A DNA stretch of 64,000 nucleotides from Acidobacteriota bacterium. GTDB lineage: Bacteria > Acidobacteriota > Thermoanaerobaculia > Multivoradales > JAGPDF01. The first letter of the stretch is position 1. Each line of letters starts with the position of its first letter. The stretch is taken from the NCBI GenBank assembly GCA_014584695.1, contig JACTMI010000028.1, positions 248,001 through 312,000 of the forward strand. The letters are read 5' to 3'. This document shows, one piece after another, positions 37,844-45,136 of the stretch. The notes beneath the pieces were generated by a model, which was given only the letters and a program-made list of their open reading frames with translations, was not told where the DNA came from and did not search any database. The position numbers were made by a program, and so were the translations under genes.

Positions 37844-37860
37844 GGTTTGGACCGAGACAA
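37832..37860 (-). promoter_or_regulatory. Putative nuo operon promoter
   Basis: Minus strand: -35 TTGTCT at 37860-37855, 17-base spacer, -10 CAATGT at 37837-37832. Both hexamers are imperfect. A start 7 bases downstream would be the G of the nuoA GTG at 37825. The whole -10 is inside the Rex operator. Confidence 0.45.
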
Positions 37861-37883
37861 GGGGGAGCACCCCAGCGCTGTGC

Positions 37884-37889
37884 TATAAC
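37884..37889 (+). promoter_or_regulatory. Extended -10 for the polysaccharide-lipid gene group
   Basis: TGCTATAAC, with TG at 37881-37882 and TATAAC at 37884-37889, is a good extended -10. It ends 10 bases before the GTG at 37900, implying a near-leaderless transcript. It is divergent from the nuoA promoter, within the same 75-base gap. Confidence 0.5.
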
Positions 37890-37899
37890 GCGCCCTCTC

Positions 37900-38586
37900 G
37901 TGGGCATCCGTGGCGACCTGGTGGCGGTGATCCCCGCCTACAACTGCGCCCCGACGGTGGGCGCGGTCGTGGAGGGCCTGCGCCGGCACGTGGAGCGCGT
38001 CGTAGTGGTGAGCGACGGCAGCGTCGACGCGACCGCGGCCGAAGCTCGGCGGGCTGGCGCCGAGGTCGAGGAACTGGCCCGCAACGGCGGCAAGGGTCGC
38101 GCCCTTCGCCGGGGCATCGAGCTCGCGCTGCGCGGCGATCCGGCGGCGCTGGTGCTGCTCGATGCCGACGCCCAGCACGATCCCGACGACCTGCCCGAGT
38201 TCATCGCCGAGTGGGACCGGAGCCGCGCGGATCTGGTGGTGGGGTGCCGACTGCAGGACGCGCGCAGAATCCCTCCATCCCGGTACTGGACCAATTACAT
38301 CGGCTCGCGGATCCTGTCCTGGATGACGGGCCGGGAGCTGCTCGACTCCCAGTCCGGCTACCGGCTCGTGTCGGCGCCACTGGCGCGGCGCCTCCGGTTG
38401 CGCTCCGACGGCTACGCGGTCGAGTCGGAGATGCTGATCAAGGCGGCCCGTGCCGGCGCGCGGCTGGCGCATGTCCGGATCCGCACTATCTATAATGACG
38501 CCGGCAGCCACTTTCGACCGTTCGTCGACACCGTCCGGATCTCCTGTGCCTCGATCTACTTCAAGGTTTTCGACGATACGGACTGA
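37900..38586 (+). CDS. Family 2 glycosyltransferase (dolichol-phosphate-mannose synthase type)
   Basis: A 228-residue GT-A enzyme with no membrane segment. VAVIPAYNCAPTVGAVVEGL is the N-terminal donor-binding strand and helix, VSDGSVDAT and LLDADAQHDPDDLPEF are the nucleotide-diphosphate and metal (DXD) motifs, and DSQSGYRLVSA is typical of the DPM1-like subfamily. These enzymes usually load a polyprenyl phosphate. GTG 37900 is the family start. It is followed by a polysaccharide deacetylase, suggesting a shared polysaccharide or glycolipid role. The sugar is not predictable. Confidence 0.88.
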   Translation: MGIRGDLVAVIPAYNCAPTVGAVVEGLRRHVERVVVVSDGSVDATAAEARRAGAEVEELARNGGKGRALRRGIELALRGDPAALVLLDADAQHDPDDLPEFIAEWDRSRADLVVGCRLQDARRIPPSRYWTNYIGSRILSWMTGRELLDSQSGYRLVSAPLARRLRLRSDGYAVESEMLIKAARAGARLAHVRIRTIYNDAGSHFRPFVDTVRISCASIYFKVFDDTD

Positions 38587-38632
38587 GCCGCGGCCCGTCG
38601 TCACGCTGCTCGAAGGTCCGTTCCGCGCCGCC

Positions 38633-39514
38633 TTGACGGTCGATGTCGAGGAGTGGTTTCACAACTGCTGGGTCCCGGAGTACGTCGATCCGTTGCGGCG
38701 GTTCCCCCTGGTCGAGGAGCTCGACTGGCTGCTGCCGTCGCTGCTGGAACGGCTCGAGCGCGCCGGGGTCCGCGCCACCTTTTTCGTGCTCGGCGAGGTG
38801 GCGGAGCGTCATCCGGGTCGCGTCCGCGAGGCGGCTTTGGCGGGTCACGAGATCGCCTGCCACGGCCACGCGCACCTGCGCGCCAACGAGCGATCGCCAG
38901 CTGCTTTTCGAGCCGACTTGCTGCGCGCCAAGGCCACCCTCGAAAGCTTGGTCGGACAGCGGGTCGCGGGATACCGCGCGCCGGAATGGTCGCTGCGTTC
39001 GGTCGCGAATCCGCGCCTGCGGATCGTGGCCGAGTGCGGCTTCTCCTACGATAGCTCCCTGGTTCCAACCGTGGGCGCCGGGAGCTCCGAAAACCCGATC
39101 GGTGCGGCTCGACTCGACTGGCAGGACGGCTACAGCCTGCTCGAGTTCCCACCGCACGTCTGGGGAGGGGCGCTCCGAATTCCAGGCGGCGGCTGGTGTG
39201 CCCGCTGGGCGCCGGGTTCGGTTTGGAAGAGATCGGTTCAGCGGGCGATCGCGGGCGGGCGCCTGCCGGTGCTGGTGATCCACCCCTGGGAGCTGGTGGA
39301 CCGTCCACTGCCAGGGCTGCTGACCGGCTTCGCCCGTTTCTTCCACGACGCCGGCCGTCGCGGATTCGGAGCACGTTTCGCGGAACGGTTGCGCGGGCTC
39401 GACTTGCGCCCGCTCGCGGCGGTGGCGAGCGAGCGGAGCCGCGTCCGCGGCACGGTCGCGTCGCGGCTCTCTCCGGCTCCCTTCACCGGCGACGCCGTGG
39501 TGTCCGTGCCATGA
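38633..39514 (+). CDS. Polysaccharide deacetylase (NodB-like, DUF3473-containing type)
   Basis: A 293-residue carbohydrate esterase 4 protein. The catalytic base is in LTVDVEEWF, metal His residues are in CHGHAHL, and RAPEWS and IHPWEL are the later family motifs. It resembles the deacetylases of XrtA/PEP-CTERM-type exopolysaccharide clusters. The start is uncertain. TTG 38633 gives the usual N-terminus directly at TVDVEEW; an ATG at 38495 would overlap the previous gene by 92 bases. It likely removes acetyl groups from a surface polysaccharide made with the neighbouring glycosyltransferase. Confidence 0.82.
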   Translation: MTVDVEEWFHNCWVPEYVDPLRRFPLVEELDWLLPSLLERLERAGVRATFFVLGEVAERHPGRVREAALAGHEIACHGHAHLRANERSPAAFRADLLRAKATLESLVGQRVAGYRAPEWSLRSVANPRLRIVAECGFSYDSSLVPTVGAGSSENPIGAARLDWQDGYSLLEFPPHVWGGALRIPGGGWCARWAPGSVWKRSVQRAIAGGRLPVLVIHPWELVDRPLPGLLTGFARFFHDAGRRGFGARFAERLRGLDLRPLAAVASERSRVRGTVASRLSPAPFTGDAVVSVP

Positions 39515-40269
39515 CCCACGCGGCGGGCGGCGCGACCGGTGTGGAGGAGCCGCGGGTCGCCCTGGTGACGGGCGCGAGCGGCGGAATCGGCGCGGCCACG
39601 GCACGAGCGCTGGCGCTGCAGGGCTACCGGGTCGCGGTCACTTACCTGCACCGCGAGGAGGAGACCGAGAGGCTGGCGGCAGAGATCGGGGGGCGGGCGT
39701 ACCCGCTCGACTTGCGCGATCGCGCCGCAACCGGCAGGTTCGCCGAGCGGGTCGTGTCCGACCTGGGACCCGTCCAGGTCCTGGTTCTGAACGCGGGCGG
39801 CATCCGTGACGCACTGTTGCCCTTCCTGGCCGAGGAGGACTGGGATGCCATCGTCGATCTCAATCTCTCCAGCGCCTACCGGCTCACCCGTGCCCTGGTG
39901 CGGGGCATGCTGGGACGCCGGTGGGGGAGGATCGTCGCGGTGGCGAGCGCCAGCGGTCGGGTCGGCCAGCTGGGGCAGACGCACTACAGCGCGGCCAAGG
40001 GGGGCTTGATCGCCTTCACCAAAGCGCTGGCGCGAGAGGTCGCGGGCTTCGGGGTCACCGTCAACGCCGTCGCCCCGGGTTTCGTGGCGACAGAGATGCT
40101 CGAGCAACTGCCGGCGAAGAAGCTCGCCGAGTATCTGAAGGGAGTTCCGCTCGGCCGCGTCGGCCGGCCGGAAGAGGTCGCCGCGGTGATCGCGTTCCTG
40201 GCCTCGGAAAGCGCGTCCTACGTGACTGGACAGACGCTGTCGGTCGACGGTGGGCTGGTGATGACCTGA
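39511..40269 (+). CDS. fabG: 3-oxoacyl-ACP reductase-like SDR (FabG type)
   Basis: A 252-residue short-chain dehydrogenase. The cofactor motif is TGASGGIG (about 20-27), NAG is in LVLNAGGIRD, and the active site is Ser then YSAAK. The FabG-like VAPGFVATEM and TGQTLSVDGG end motifs are present. It overlaps the deacetylase stop as ATGA and is followed by an acyl carrier protein, supporting action on ACP-bound 3-oxoacyl chains. It may serve a special fatty acyl product rather than bulk lipid, because other fab genes are absent from the window. Confidence 0.87.
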   Translation: MTHAAGGATGVEEPRVALVTGASGGIGAATARALALQGYRVAVTYLHREEETERLAAEIGGRAYPLDLRDRAATGRFAERVVSDLGPVQVLVLNAGGIRDALLPFLAEEDWDAIVDLNLSSAYRLTRALVRGMLGRRWGRIVAVASASGRVGQLGQTHYSAAKGGLIAFTKALAREVAGFGVTVNAVAPGFVATEMLEQLPAKKLAEYLKGVPLGRVGRPEEVAAVIAFLASESASYVTGQTLSVDGGLVMT

Positions 40270-40291
40270 TTCCCGGCTCGGGGACGCGTGG

Positions 40292-40297
40292 TACGAT
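40292..40297 (+). promoter_or_regulatory. Putative extended -10 before the acyl carrier protein gene
   Basis: TACGAT at 40292-40297 with TG at 40289-40290 resembles an extended -10. It is only 4 to 10 bases from the two possible ATG codons at 40302 and 40308. If real, the transcript would be leaderless. Confidence 0.25.
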
Positions 40298-40301
40298 TCG
40301 G

Positions 40302-40592
40302 ATGGCCATGACGGACCTCTCGCGGACCGAGCTCAAGCGGAAGATCAAGACCATTCTGGTCGAGCGGCTGAAGCTCGATCGCGAGGCCGATTCGATCGGC
40401 GACGACGAAGCGCTGTTCGGCCCAGAAGGGTTGGGGCTCGACTCGATCGACGCCCTCGAGCTGGTGCTGGGCGTCGAGCAGGAGCTCGGAGTCAAGATCG
40501 ACAACGAAGAGGTCGGGTTGGAAGCGCTCGCCTCCGTCTCCCGCCTCGCCGAGTTCGCGATCGCCAAGCGGCCCGAGCTCGTCTCCTCCTGA
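40302..40592 (+). CDS. Acyl carrier protein
   Basis: A 96-residue acyl carrier protein. The phosphopantetheine attachment Ser is in GLGLDSIDALELV (residue about 47), and the surrounding helices are acidic. DSIDALEL rather than the usual DSLDTVEL is common in specialised carriers. ATG 40302 and 40308 are both possible starts. It lies between a FabG-like reductase and a FabZ-like protein, so it is likely dedicated to the same acyl product. It is not necessarily the main fatty-acid ACP. Confidence 0.87.
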   Translation: MAMTDLSRTELKRKIKTILVERLKLDREADSIGDDEALFGPEGLGLDSIDALELVLGVEQELGVKIDNEEVGLEALASVSRLAEFAIAKRPELVSS

Positions 40593-40608
40593 GCCGGCGA
40601 GGGAGAGC

Positions 40609-40974
40609 GTGGCGCTCCCGCACCGGTACCCCTTTCGACTGATCGACCGCTGGCGGCCCGACCGGGCTGTTTTCGGAGTGACTGCCGCTGGCTACTGGAA
40701 CCGGGGGGCGGAGCCGCTCTCGCCAGCGTGGATCGCCGAAGCGATGGCTCAGGCGGCGGCGGTTCTGCTCGAACCTCCCGCGGGGGAATCGGGCTCGCTG
40801 GTGCTCGCCGGGCTCGAGGGAGTGACGCTCGAAGAGCCGATCCTGCCGGGCGCGGCGATCGAGATCGAGGTGGCGCTAGGGCCGCGCCTGGGTGGGTTGG
40901 TGAGAGTCGAGGCGGTGGCCCGGCTGGAAGGCCGGCAGGTGGCGCGGGGAAAACTCACGCTGTCGGCGCGTTGA
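40609..40974 (+). CDS. FabZ-like hotdog protein lacking the catalytic His
   Basis: A 121-residue hotdog-fold protein. It opens with LPHRYPFRLIDRW, a strong FabZ signature, and contains EAMAQAA, where the catalytic Glu belongs. However, the usual GHFPGxPxxPGV segment is replaced by YWNRGAEPLSPAW, so the catalytic His of FabZ/FabA dehydratases appears to be missing. It probably binds ACP-linked substrates without normal dehydration, or uses another residue. GTG 40609 has a GGGAGAG Shine-Dalgarno. It follows the acyl carrier protein by 16 bases. Confidence 0.8.
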   Translation: MALPHRYPFRLIDRWRPDRAVFGVTAAGYWNRGAEPLSPAWIAEAMAQAAAVLLEPPAGESGSLVLAGLEGVTLEEPILPGAAIEIEVALGPRLGGLVRVEAVARLEGRQVARGKLTLSAR

Positions 40975-40988
40975 GGGGCGACGGCGGC

Positions 40989-41075
40989 TGGTGCGAAAGG
41001 GGGGACTCGAACCCCCACGGCCTTGCGACCACAAGCTCCTGAGGCTTGCGCGTCTACCAATTCCGCCACTTTCGC
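40989..41075 (-). tRNA. tRNA-Leu(CAG)
   Basis: The minus strand folds into an 87-base tRNA. The acceptor GCGAAAG pairs with CTTTCGC, followed by A and encoded CCA. The anticodon stem CAAGC/GCTTG encloses loop CTCAGGA, giving anticodon CAG, and the long variable arm is typical of leucine tRNAs. The T-arm is GGGGGTTCGAGTCCCCC. A strong promoter lies just upstream. Confidence 0.96.
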
Positions 41076-41084
41076 GCGCCGAGC

Positions 41085-41113
41085 ATCTTATGGTCGGCGC
41101 CCCTGGGTGTCAA
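41085..41113 (-). promoter_or_regulatory. Sigma-70 promoter of tRNA-Leu
   Basis: Minus strand: TTGACA at 41113-41108 (perfect -35), 17-base spacer, TAAGAT at 41090-41085. Transcription would start near 41078, about 3 bases before the tRNA 5' end. This is the best consensus promoter in the window. Confidence 0.82.
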
Positions 41114-41140
41114 CCGAACGGCACCCTCGGGATGGGCGCC

Positions 41141-41160
41141 CCAGCCCGCGCCAGGGCTGG
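41141..41160 (-). terminator. Hairpin after the DUF3060 gene
   Basis: CCAGCCC pairs with GGGCTGG around a 6-base loop, directly after the stop of the 41161-41997 gene. There is no following T-run, so it may be a weak or Rho-assisted terminator. Confidence 0.35.
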
Positions 41161-41997
41161 TCAGTCCGCTCGGTCGAGCTCTTCGAGCTCGATCCGAACG
41201 ACGCGGTTGTTCATCCCCTCGTTCGAGATTCGGGGACGCTCTTCGTCGCCGGGCCCCCGAACCCAGGCTACCTGCTGATTGATGCCGTGCACGGCCAGCG
41301 TCCGCGAGCTCTCGACCCGCACGCGGTTCCCCATGCCGTTGACTTCGATCCGGTCGCACTCTCCGTGCGCCACCAGGGTATTGCCGGTGCCGTTGACCTG
41401 AATGCTGCCGCCATCGCACTGGACGGTCCGTCGAATGCCCGTGCCATTGATCTCCAAGGTACTCCCCTGGTTCACGATCGTGCCGGCCGCCACGCCCGAG
41501 CGGCCCGTCTTCTCCTGCGCGCGGGGTGCGGCGGCACTGGGAGCCGACGAGGCTGCGCCCGCCTCCGCGCTCTTTCGCTCCGGCTCCACTTGCGCGGTTG
41601 CCTTCTCTCTCGGAGCGGCGGCCTTGGCGGTGGCCTCCGCGGCCGGGCGGGCCACCTGCACGACCTGATTGCCGATGCCATTGTCGGAGACCTTGGGGCG
41701 GCTTCCCGCGGTGGCGAACTGCCACTCCACACGGTGGTCGAGGCCGCTCATCTCGACTCTCCCCAGCCCTTCGGCGACGATCTGGTGACCGACGCCGGAG
41801 AGCTTGACCTTGTCGCAGCTGCCGGTGAGGCGCACGCGATTGCGTTCGCCGGTGACTTCGACGACCGGTGTCGATGCGCAGCTCACGGTACGGTCGATAC
41901 CGGATCCTTTGACCCGCTCGACGCGCGCTTGCGCCGAGACGGGAGCCGAGGCCGAGAGCAGCAGGAATAGCGTGGCGAGAGATGCCGTGCGAGACAT
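41161..41997 (-). CDS. Exported protein with two DUF3060 repeats
   Basis: A 278-residue exported protein with a signal peptide ending near VSAQA. The mature chain has two related blocks (about 32-112 and 185-270) joined by an Ala/Glu/Lys-rich linker. Each starts GI-R-TV-C, contains a run of short beta strands, and ends in a GxGNxVV-like N-x-V-V strand. Alignment by eye shows an internal duplication. This is the DUF3060 pattern, thought to form a beta-helix. Each block has two to three cysteines. No enzymatic motif is visible. It is divergent from the lipoprotein at 42077. Confidence 0.85.
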   Translation of the reverse strand: MSRTASLATLFLLLSASAPVSAQARVERVKGSGIDRTVSCASTPVVEVTGERNRVRLTGSCDKVKLSGVGHQIVAEGLGRVEMSGLDHRVEWQFATAGSRPKVSDNGIGNQVVQVARPAAEATAKAAAPREKATAQVEPERKSAEAGAASSAPSAAAPRAQEKTGRSGVAAGTIVNQGSTLEINGTGIRRTVQCDGGSIQVNGTGNTLVAHGECDRIEVNGMGNRVRVESSRTLAVHGINQQVAWVRGPGDEERPRISNEGMNNRVVRIELEELDRAD

Positions 41998-42064
41998 GAG
42001 AGTTCCCCCTTTTCTGGATCGCGAGGCGAGCTCGACTCTACCAAGAGGGCGGAGCGGCCTCTGT

Positions 42065-42070
42065 TACACT
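42065..42070 (+). promoter_or_regulatory. Extended -10 of the small lipoprotein gene
   Basis: TGTTACACT has TG at 42062-42063 and TACACT at 42065-42070. The ATG is 6 bases later, so the transcript would be essentially leaderless; no Shine-Dalgarno is visible before the ATG. Confidence 0.4.
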
Positions 42071-42076
42071 GACCAC

Positions 42077-42550
42077 ATGCGGGCCAGGACTCTCGCGCTC
42101 CTGCTCCTGATCGCCTCGACGCTGCCGGGATGCGCTCCCAGTGAGGCCCGCCGGGCGGAGGATCGCGCCGCCATCGAGGCGTTGCTGGCCGACTACGCGT
42201 CGCGCCTGAGCGAGACCTACCGGACCGGTGACGGCGCGACGCTGCGCGAGGTGGCCACCGAGCGGGAGGTGGCGCGGGTCCTCGGCCAGGTCGCGGAGCT
42301 GTCGCACGAGGGGCGCGCCCTGCGGCCCGAGCTGCGGCGGCAGGCCATCGAATCGGTCGAGATCCATCGCGCCACCGCCGCGACCGCGGTGACGGTCGAG
42401 ACCTGGAGTCTGCGCGTCGTCGCGATCGGCAGCGAGGCCGTGGTGTCCGAATCGCCGGAGCAGGAGAACCGGATCGTCTACAGCCTGACCCGGGAGGGCG
42501 GGCGATGGTGGATCCTGTCCCGGACCCTTCGCCACTCGACCGAGCCTTGA
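42077..42550 (+). CDS. Putative lipoprotein, IMS/ARC6-like domain
   Basis: A 157-residue lipoprotein. The signal peptide ends in STLPGC with Cys19 as the lipidation site. The mature part is helix-rich to about residue 80, then a strand region ends in WWILSRTL, similar by eye to the ARC6/IMS (DUF4101) fold or an NTF2-like fold. No catalytic motif is visible. The gene ends 2 bases before der. Function is unknown. Confidence 0.72.
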   Translation: MRARTLALLLLIASTLPGCAPSEARRAEDRAAIEALLADYASRLSETYRTGDGATLREVATEREVARVLGQVAELSHEGRALRPELRRQAIESVEIHRATAATAVTVETWSLRVVAIGSEAVVSESPEQENRIVYSLTREGGRWWILSRTLRHSTEP

Positions 42551-42552
42551 GC

Positions 42553-43881
42553 ATGGCGCTGACGCCCGCGGTGGCGATCGTGGGCCGCCCGAACGTCGGC
42601 AAGTCGACGCTCTTCAACCGGATCGTGGGCCGCCGCCGCGCCATCGTTCACGACCTGCCGGGCGTGACGCGGGACCGGATCGTGGAGCTCGCGGATCTCG
42701 AGCCCGGCCGGGCCGTCGAGTGGGTCGACACCGGGGGCCTGGTGCCGGGGGAAGATCCTCTCGGGATCAACGAGCAGGTGCGACTGGCAGCCCGGGAAGC
42801 GGATCTCCTGCTGCTGGTGGTCGACGGTCAGCAGGGGTTGACCACCGCCGACGAGCGGGTCGTGGCCGATCTGCGAGGCCTCCACAAGCCGATCGTGCTG
42901 GTGGTCAACAAGTCCGACACCCGGAGCGCCCGGGAGGGGTGGGGCGAGTTCTACGGGCTGGGACTGGGGGATCCCCTGCCGATCTCCGCTGAACACGGCC
43001 TGGGTATCGGCGACCTGCTGGTCCGGGTCGCCCACCTGCTGCCCGAGACCGAGGGGCCGCCCAGCCCCGACCCGGCGGCGACCCTGGTGGCGATCGTGGG
43101 ACGGCCCAATGTCGGCAAGTCTTCGCTGGTGAACCGCATCGTCGGCGCCACCCGAACGGTCGTCTCCCCGCAGCCCGGAACGACCCGGGACCCGATCGAT
43201 ACCCTGGTGAGCCGGGGCGACACCCGCTACCTGCTCGTCGACACCGCCGGCCTGCGCCGCCGCAGCAAGGTCAGTGGCACGCCGGAGGACCTCGCCGTGA
43301 TGCTGGCCCGGCGGCAGATCGAGCGCTGCGAGGTCGCCGTCCTGGTCGTCGAGGCGCCCGCGGGAGTGACCTCGGGCGATCTGGCGGTCGCGGGAGCGAT
43401 CTGGGAGACCGGCCGCGCCGCCGTGGTCGCCGTCAACAAGTGGGACCTGCTGGACGATGCCGGGCGCGAGCGTCTCGATCTCTCCTGGCCTCGCCTGGCG
43501 GAGGTGCTGGCCGATCCGCCGCGGGTCAATCTCTCGGCGGTCTCGGGCCGCGGCGTCGAGAAGGTCTTCGCTCAGATCGATGTCGCGCGCCGCGCCTTCC
43601 GCACCGAGATCTCGACCGGCGAGCTCAACCGCCTGTTCGAGGGCGCTTTGCGCCAGCATGCGCCCCCGGCCGAGAAGGGGAGGCCGTGGAAGCTGTACTA
43701 CGCGGCGCAGGTCGCCTACGGTCCTCCGACGTTCATGCTGTTCGCCAACCGGACGCTCGCCGTCGGAAACAGCTATCGCCGCTACCTCGAGAACCGTCTG
43801 CGCGAAACGCTGGGTCTGCCCGGCGTGCCGATCCGGCTGGTGATTCGTCGCCGCTCGACTTCCGGCCGCGCGGCGTCCTAG
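42553..43881 (+). CDS. der: Ribosome-assembly GTPase Der (EngA)
   Basis: A 442-residue protein with two tandem GTPase domains and a C-terminal KH-like domain. The first G1 is GRPNVGKST, with DTGG and NKSD; the second G1 is GRPNVGKSS, with DTAG and NKWD. It acts in 50S subunit maturation. ATG 42553 is chosen; the frame is open 48 bases upstream inside the lipoprotein gene. Confidence 0.96.
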   Translation: MALTPAVAIVGRPNVGKSTLFNRIVGRRRAIVHDLPGVTRDRIVELADLEPGRAVEWVDTGGLVPGEDPLGINEQVRLAAREADLLLLVVDGQQGLTTADERVVADLRGLHKPIVLVVNKSDTRSAREGWGEFYGLGLGDPLPISAEHGLGIGDLLVRVAHLLPETEGPPSPDPAATLVAIVGRPNVGKSSLVNRIVGATRTVVSPQPGTTRDPIDTLVSRGDTRYLLVDTAGLRRRSKVSGTPEDLAVMLARRQIERCEVAVLVVEAPAGVTSGDLAVAGAIWETGRAAVVAVNKWDLLDDAGRERLDLSWPRLAEVLADPPRVNLSAVSGRGVEKVFAQIDVARRAFRTEISTGELNRLFEGALRQHAPPAEKGRPWKLYYAAQVAYGPPTFMLFANRTLAVGNSYRRYLENRLRETLGLPGVPIRLVIRRRSTSGRAAS

Positions 43882-43899
43882 GATCGCGGTCACGCGGCC

Positions 43900-44313
43900 A
43901 TGAAGCGCTCCTACAAGATCGGCGAGGTCTGCAAGCAGCTGGATATCCAGCCCTACGTCTTGCGCTACTGGGAGACCGAGTTCACGGCCCTGCATCCGCG
44001 GAAGAGCCAGTCGGGGCAGCGCGCCTACAGCGAGGCGGAGATTGCCGTGATCCGCCGCATCAAGCGGCTGCTCTACGAAGAGGGCTACACCATCGCCGGC
44101 GCCAAGAAGAAGCTGGAGAGCGAGCCCGGCGTGAACGAGGGACCGCTCTTCGTCGAGGCGGCCGACAGCGAGCCGGCCGAGTCGCCGAGCGAGCCACCGC
44201 AGTCGCTTGACAGGCCAGCGGACGAGCGGATAGAAAGCCTCGAGCAAGGCGTCGCCGAGGCGCTCGAACAAGCCCGCGGCATTCTCGCCCTCCTCGCGGC
44301 ACGAAGGCGTTAG
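43900..44313 (+). CDS. MerR-family transcriptional regulator
   Basis: A 137-residue protein. The N-terminal winged helix (KIGEVCKQLDIQPYVLRYWETEF) is followed by SGQRAYSEAEIAVIRRIKRLLYEEGYTIAGAKKKLE. The remaining 60 residues are acidic and end in a helix; there are no metal-binding cysteines. It belongs to the small MerR group commonly placed near der and ihf-like genes. tRNA-Pro lies 11 bases downstream and could be co-transcribed. Its target is unknown. Confidence 0.85.
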   Translation: MKRSYKIGEVCKQLDIQPYVLRYWETEFTALHPRKSQSGQRAYSEAEIAVIRRIKRLLYEEGYTIAGAKKKLESEPGVNEGPLFVEAADSEPAESPSEPPQSLDRPADERIESLEQGVAEALEQARGILALLAARRR

Positions 44314-44324
44314 CAGCATCCGGT

Positions 44325-44401
44325 CGGGACGTGGCGCAGCCTGGTAGCGTACCTGAATGGGGTTCAGGGGGTCCCGGGTTCAAATCCCGGCGTCCCGACC
44401 A
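44325..44401 (+). tRNA. tRNA-Pro(GGG)
   Basis: A 77-base tRNA. Acceptor CGGGACG pairs with CGTCCCG, followed by A and encoded CCA. The anticodon stem CCTGA/TCAGG encloses ATGGGGT, giving anticodon GGG for proline. The T-loop is GGTTCAAATCC. No separate promoter is clear, so it may be transcribed with the MerR gene upstream. Confidence 0.96.
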
Positions 44402-44428
44402 CAGTTCACCCCTCTCCGTGACCGTCCG

Positions 44429-45136
44429 ATGAACCCCTCGCCCGGCGTCGCCGTCATCACCGGGGCGGGCTCGGGAATCGGGCGCGAGATCGCCCGCAGC
44501 CTCGCTGGACGTGGGCACCGGCTCGCCCTGATCGGGCGCCGGCGCGAGCCGCTCGAGGCGACGCTGGCCGCGGCAGGCGGACGGGGAGCGGTCTTTCCCG
44601 CGGACGTTCGCGAAGCCGCGCAGCTCGAGCGGATCGCCGCCGAGACCGAGGGTGCCCTCGGACCGGCGGACGTCCTGGTCCCCGCTGCCGGGATCGCGCA
44701 TGTGGCTCCCTTCCTCGAGCAGCCCGCCGAGGACCTCAGGACCTCGCTCGAAGTCAATCTCGTCGGCGCCGCCAATCTCTTCCGGGCCTACCTGCCCGCC
44801 CTTCTCGGCCGCGGCATCGGAACGCTCCTGCCGATCCTGTCGGTTGCGGCGCGGCGGGGCTTTTCCGGCTGGACCTCGTACTGCGCCAGCAAGTGGGGGC
44901 TCCTCGGCCTGGTCGAGGCCCTGCGCGAGGAGATCCGGGGGACGGGTGTGCGCATCACTCTGCTAACGCCGGGCGCGACGGCGAGCCCGCTCTGGGACGG
45001 GGTCCCGGGCTCCTGGCAGCGCGACGCCATGATCCCGGTCGAGGAGCTCGGCCGCGCGGTCGTCTGGGCGCTCGAGGCGGATCCGCGCGTCGAGGTCGAG
45101 GAGATCCGGCTCCAGCCCGCGAAAGGGAATCTCTGA
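44429..45136 (+). CDS. Short-chain dehydrogenase/reductase
   Basis: A 235-residue SDR. ITGAGSGIG is the cofactor motif at residues 10-18, and the active site is Ser-139-like in LSVAARRGFSGWTSYCASK. It has the classical SDR length. The gene starts 27 bases after tRNA-Pro and would be read through from it. The substrate is unknown. It ends in a CTGA overlap with the next gene. Confidence 0.85.
   Translation: MNPSPGVAVITGAGSGIGREIARSLAGRGHRLALIGRRREPLEATLAAAGGRGAVFPADVREAAQLERIAAETEGALGPADVLVPAAGIAHVAPFLEQPAEDLRTSLEVNLVGAANLFRAYLPALLGRGIGTLLPILSVAARRGFSGWTSYCASKWGLLGLVEALREEIRGTGVRITLLTPGATASPLWDGVPGSWQRDAMIPVEELGRAVVWALEADPRVEVEEIRLQPAKGNL

Noticed and set aside
44325-44401. tRNA-Pro as an integration site
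   Set aside because: No partial tRNA repeat, integrase or foreign-looking DNA lies on either side.
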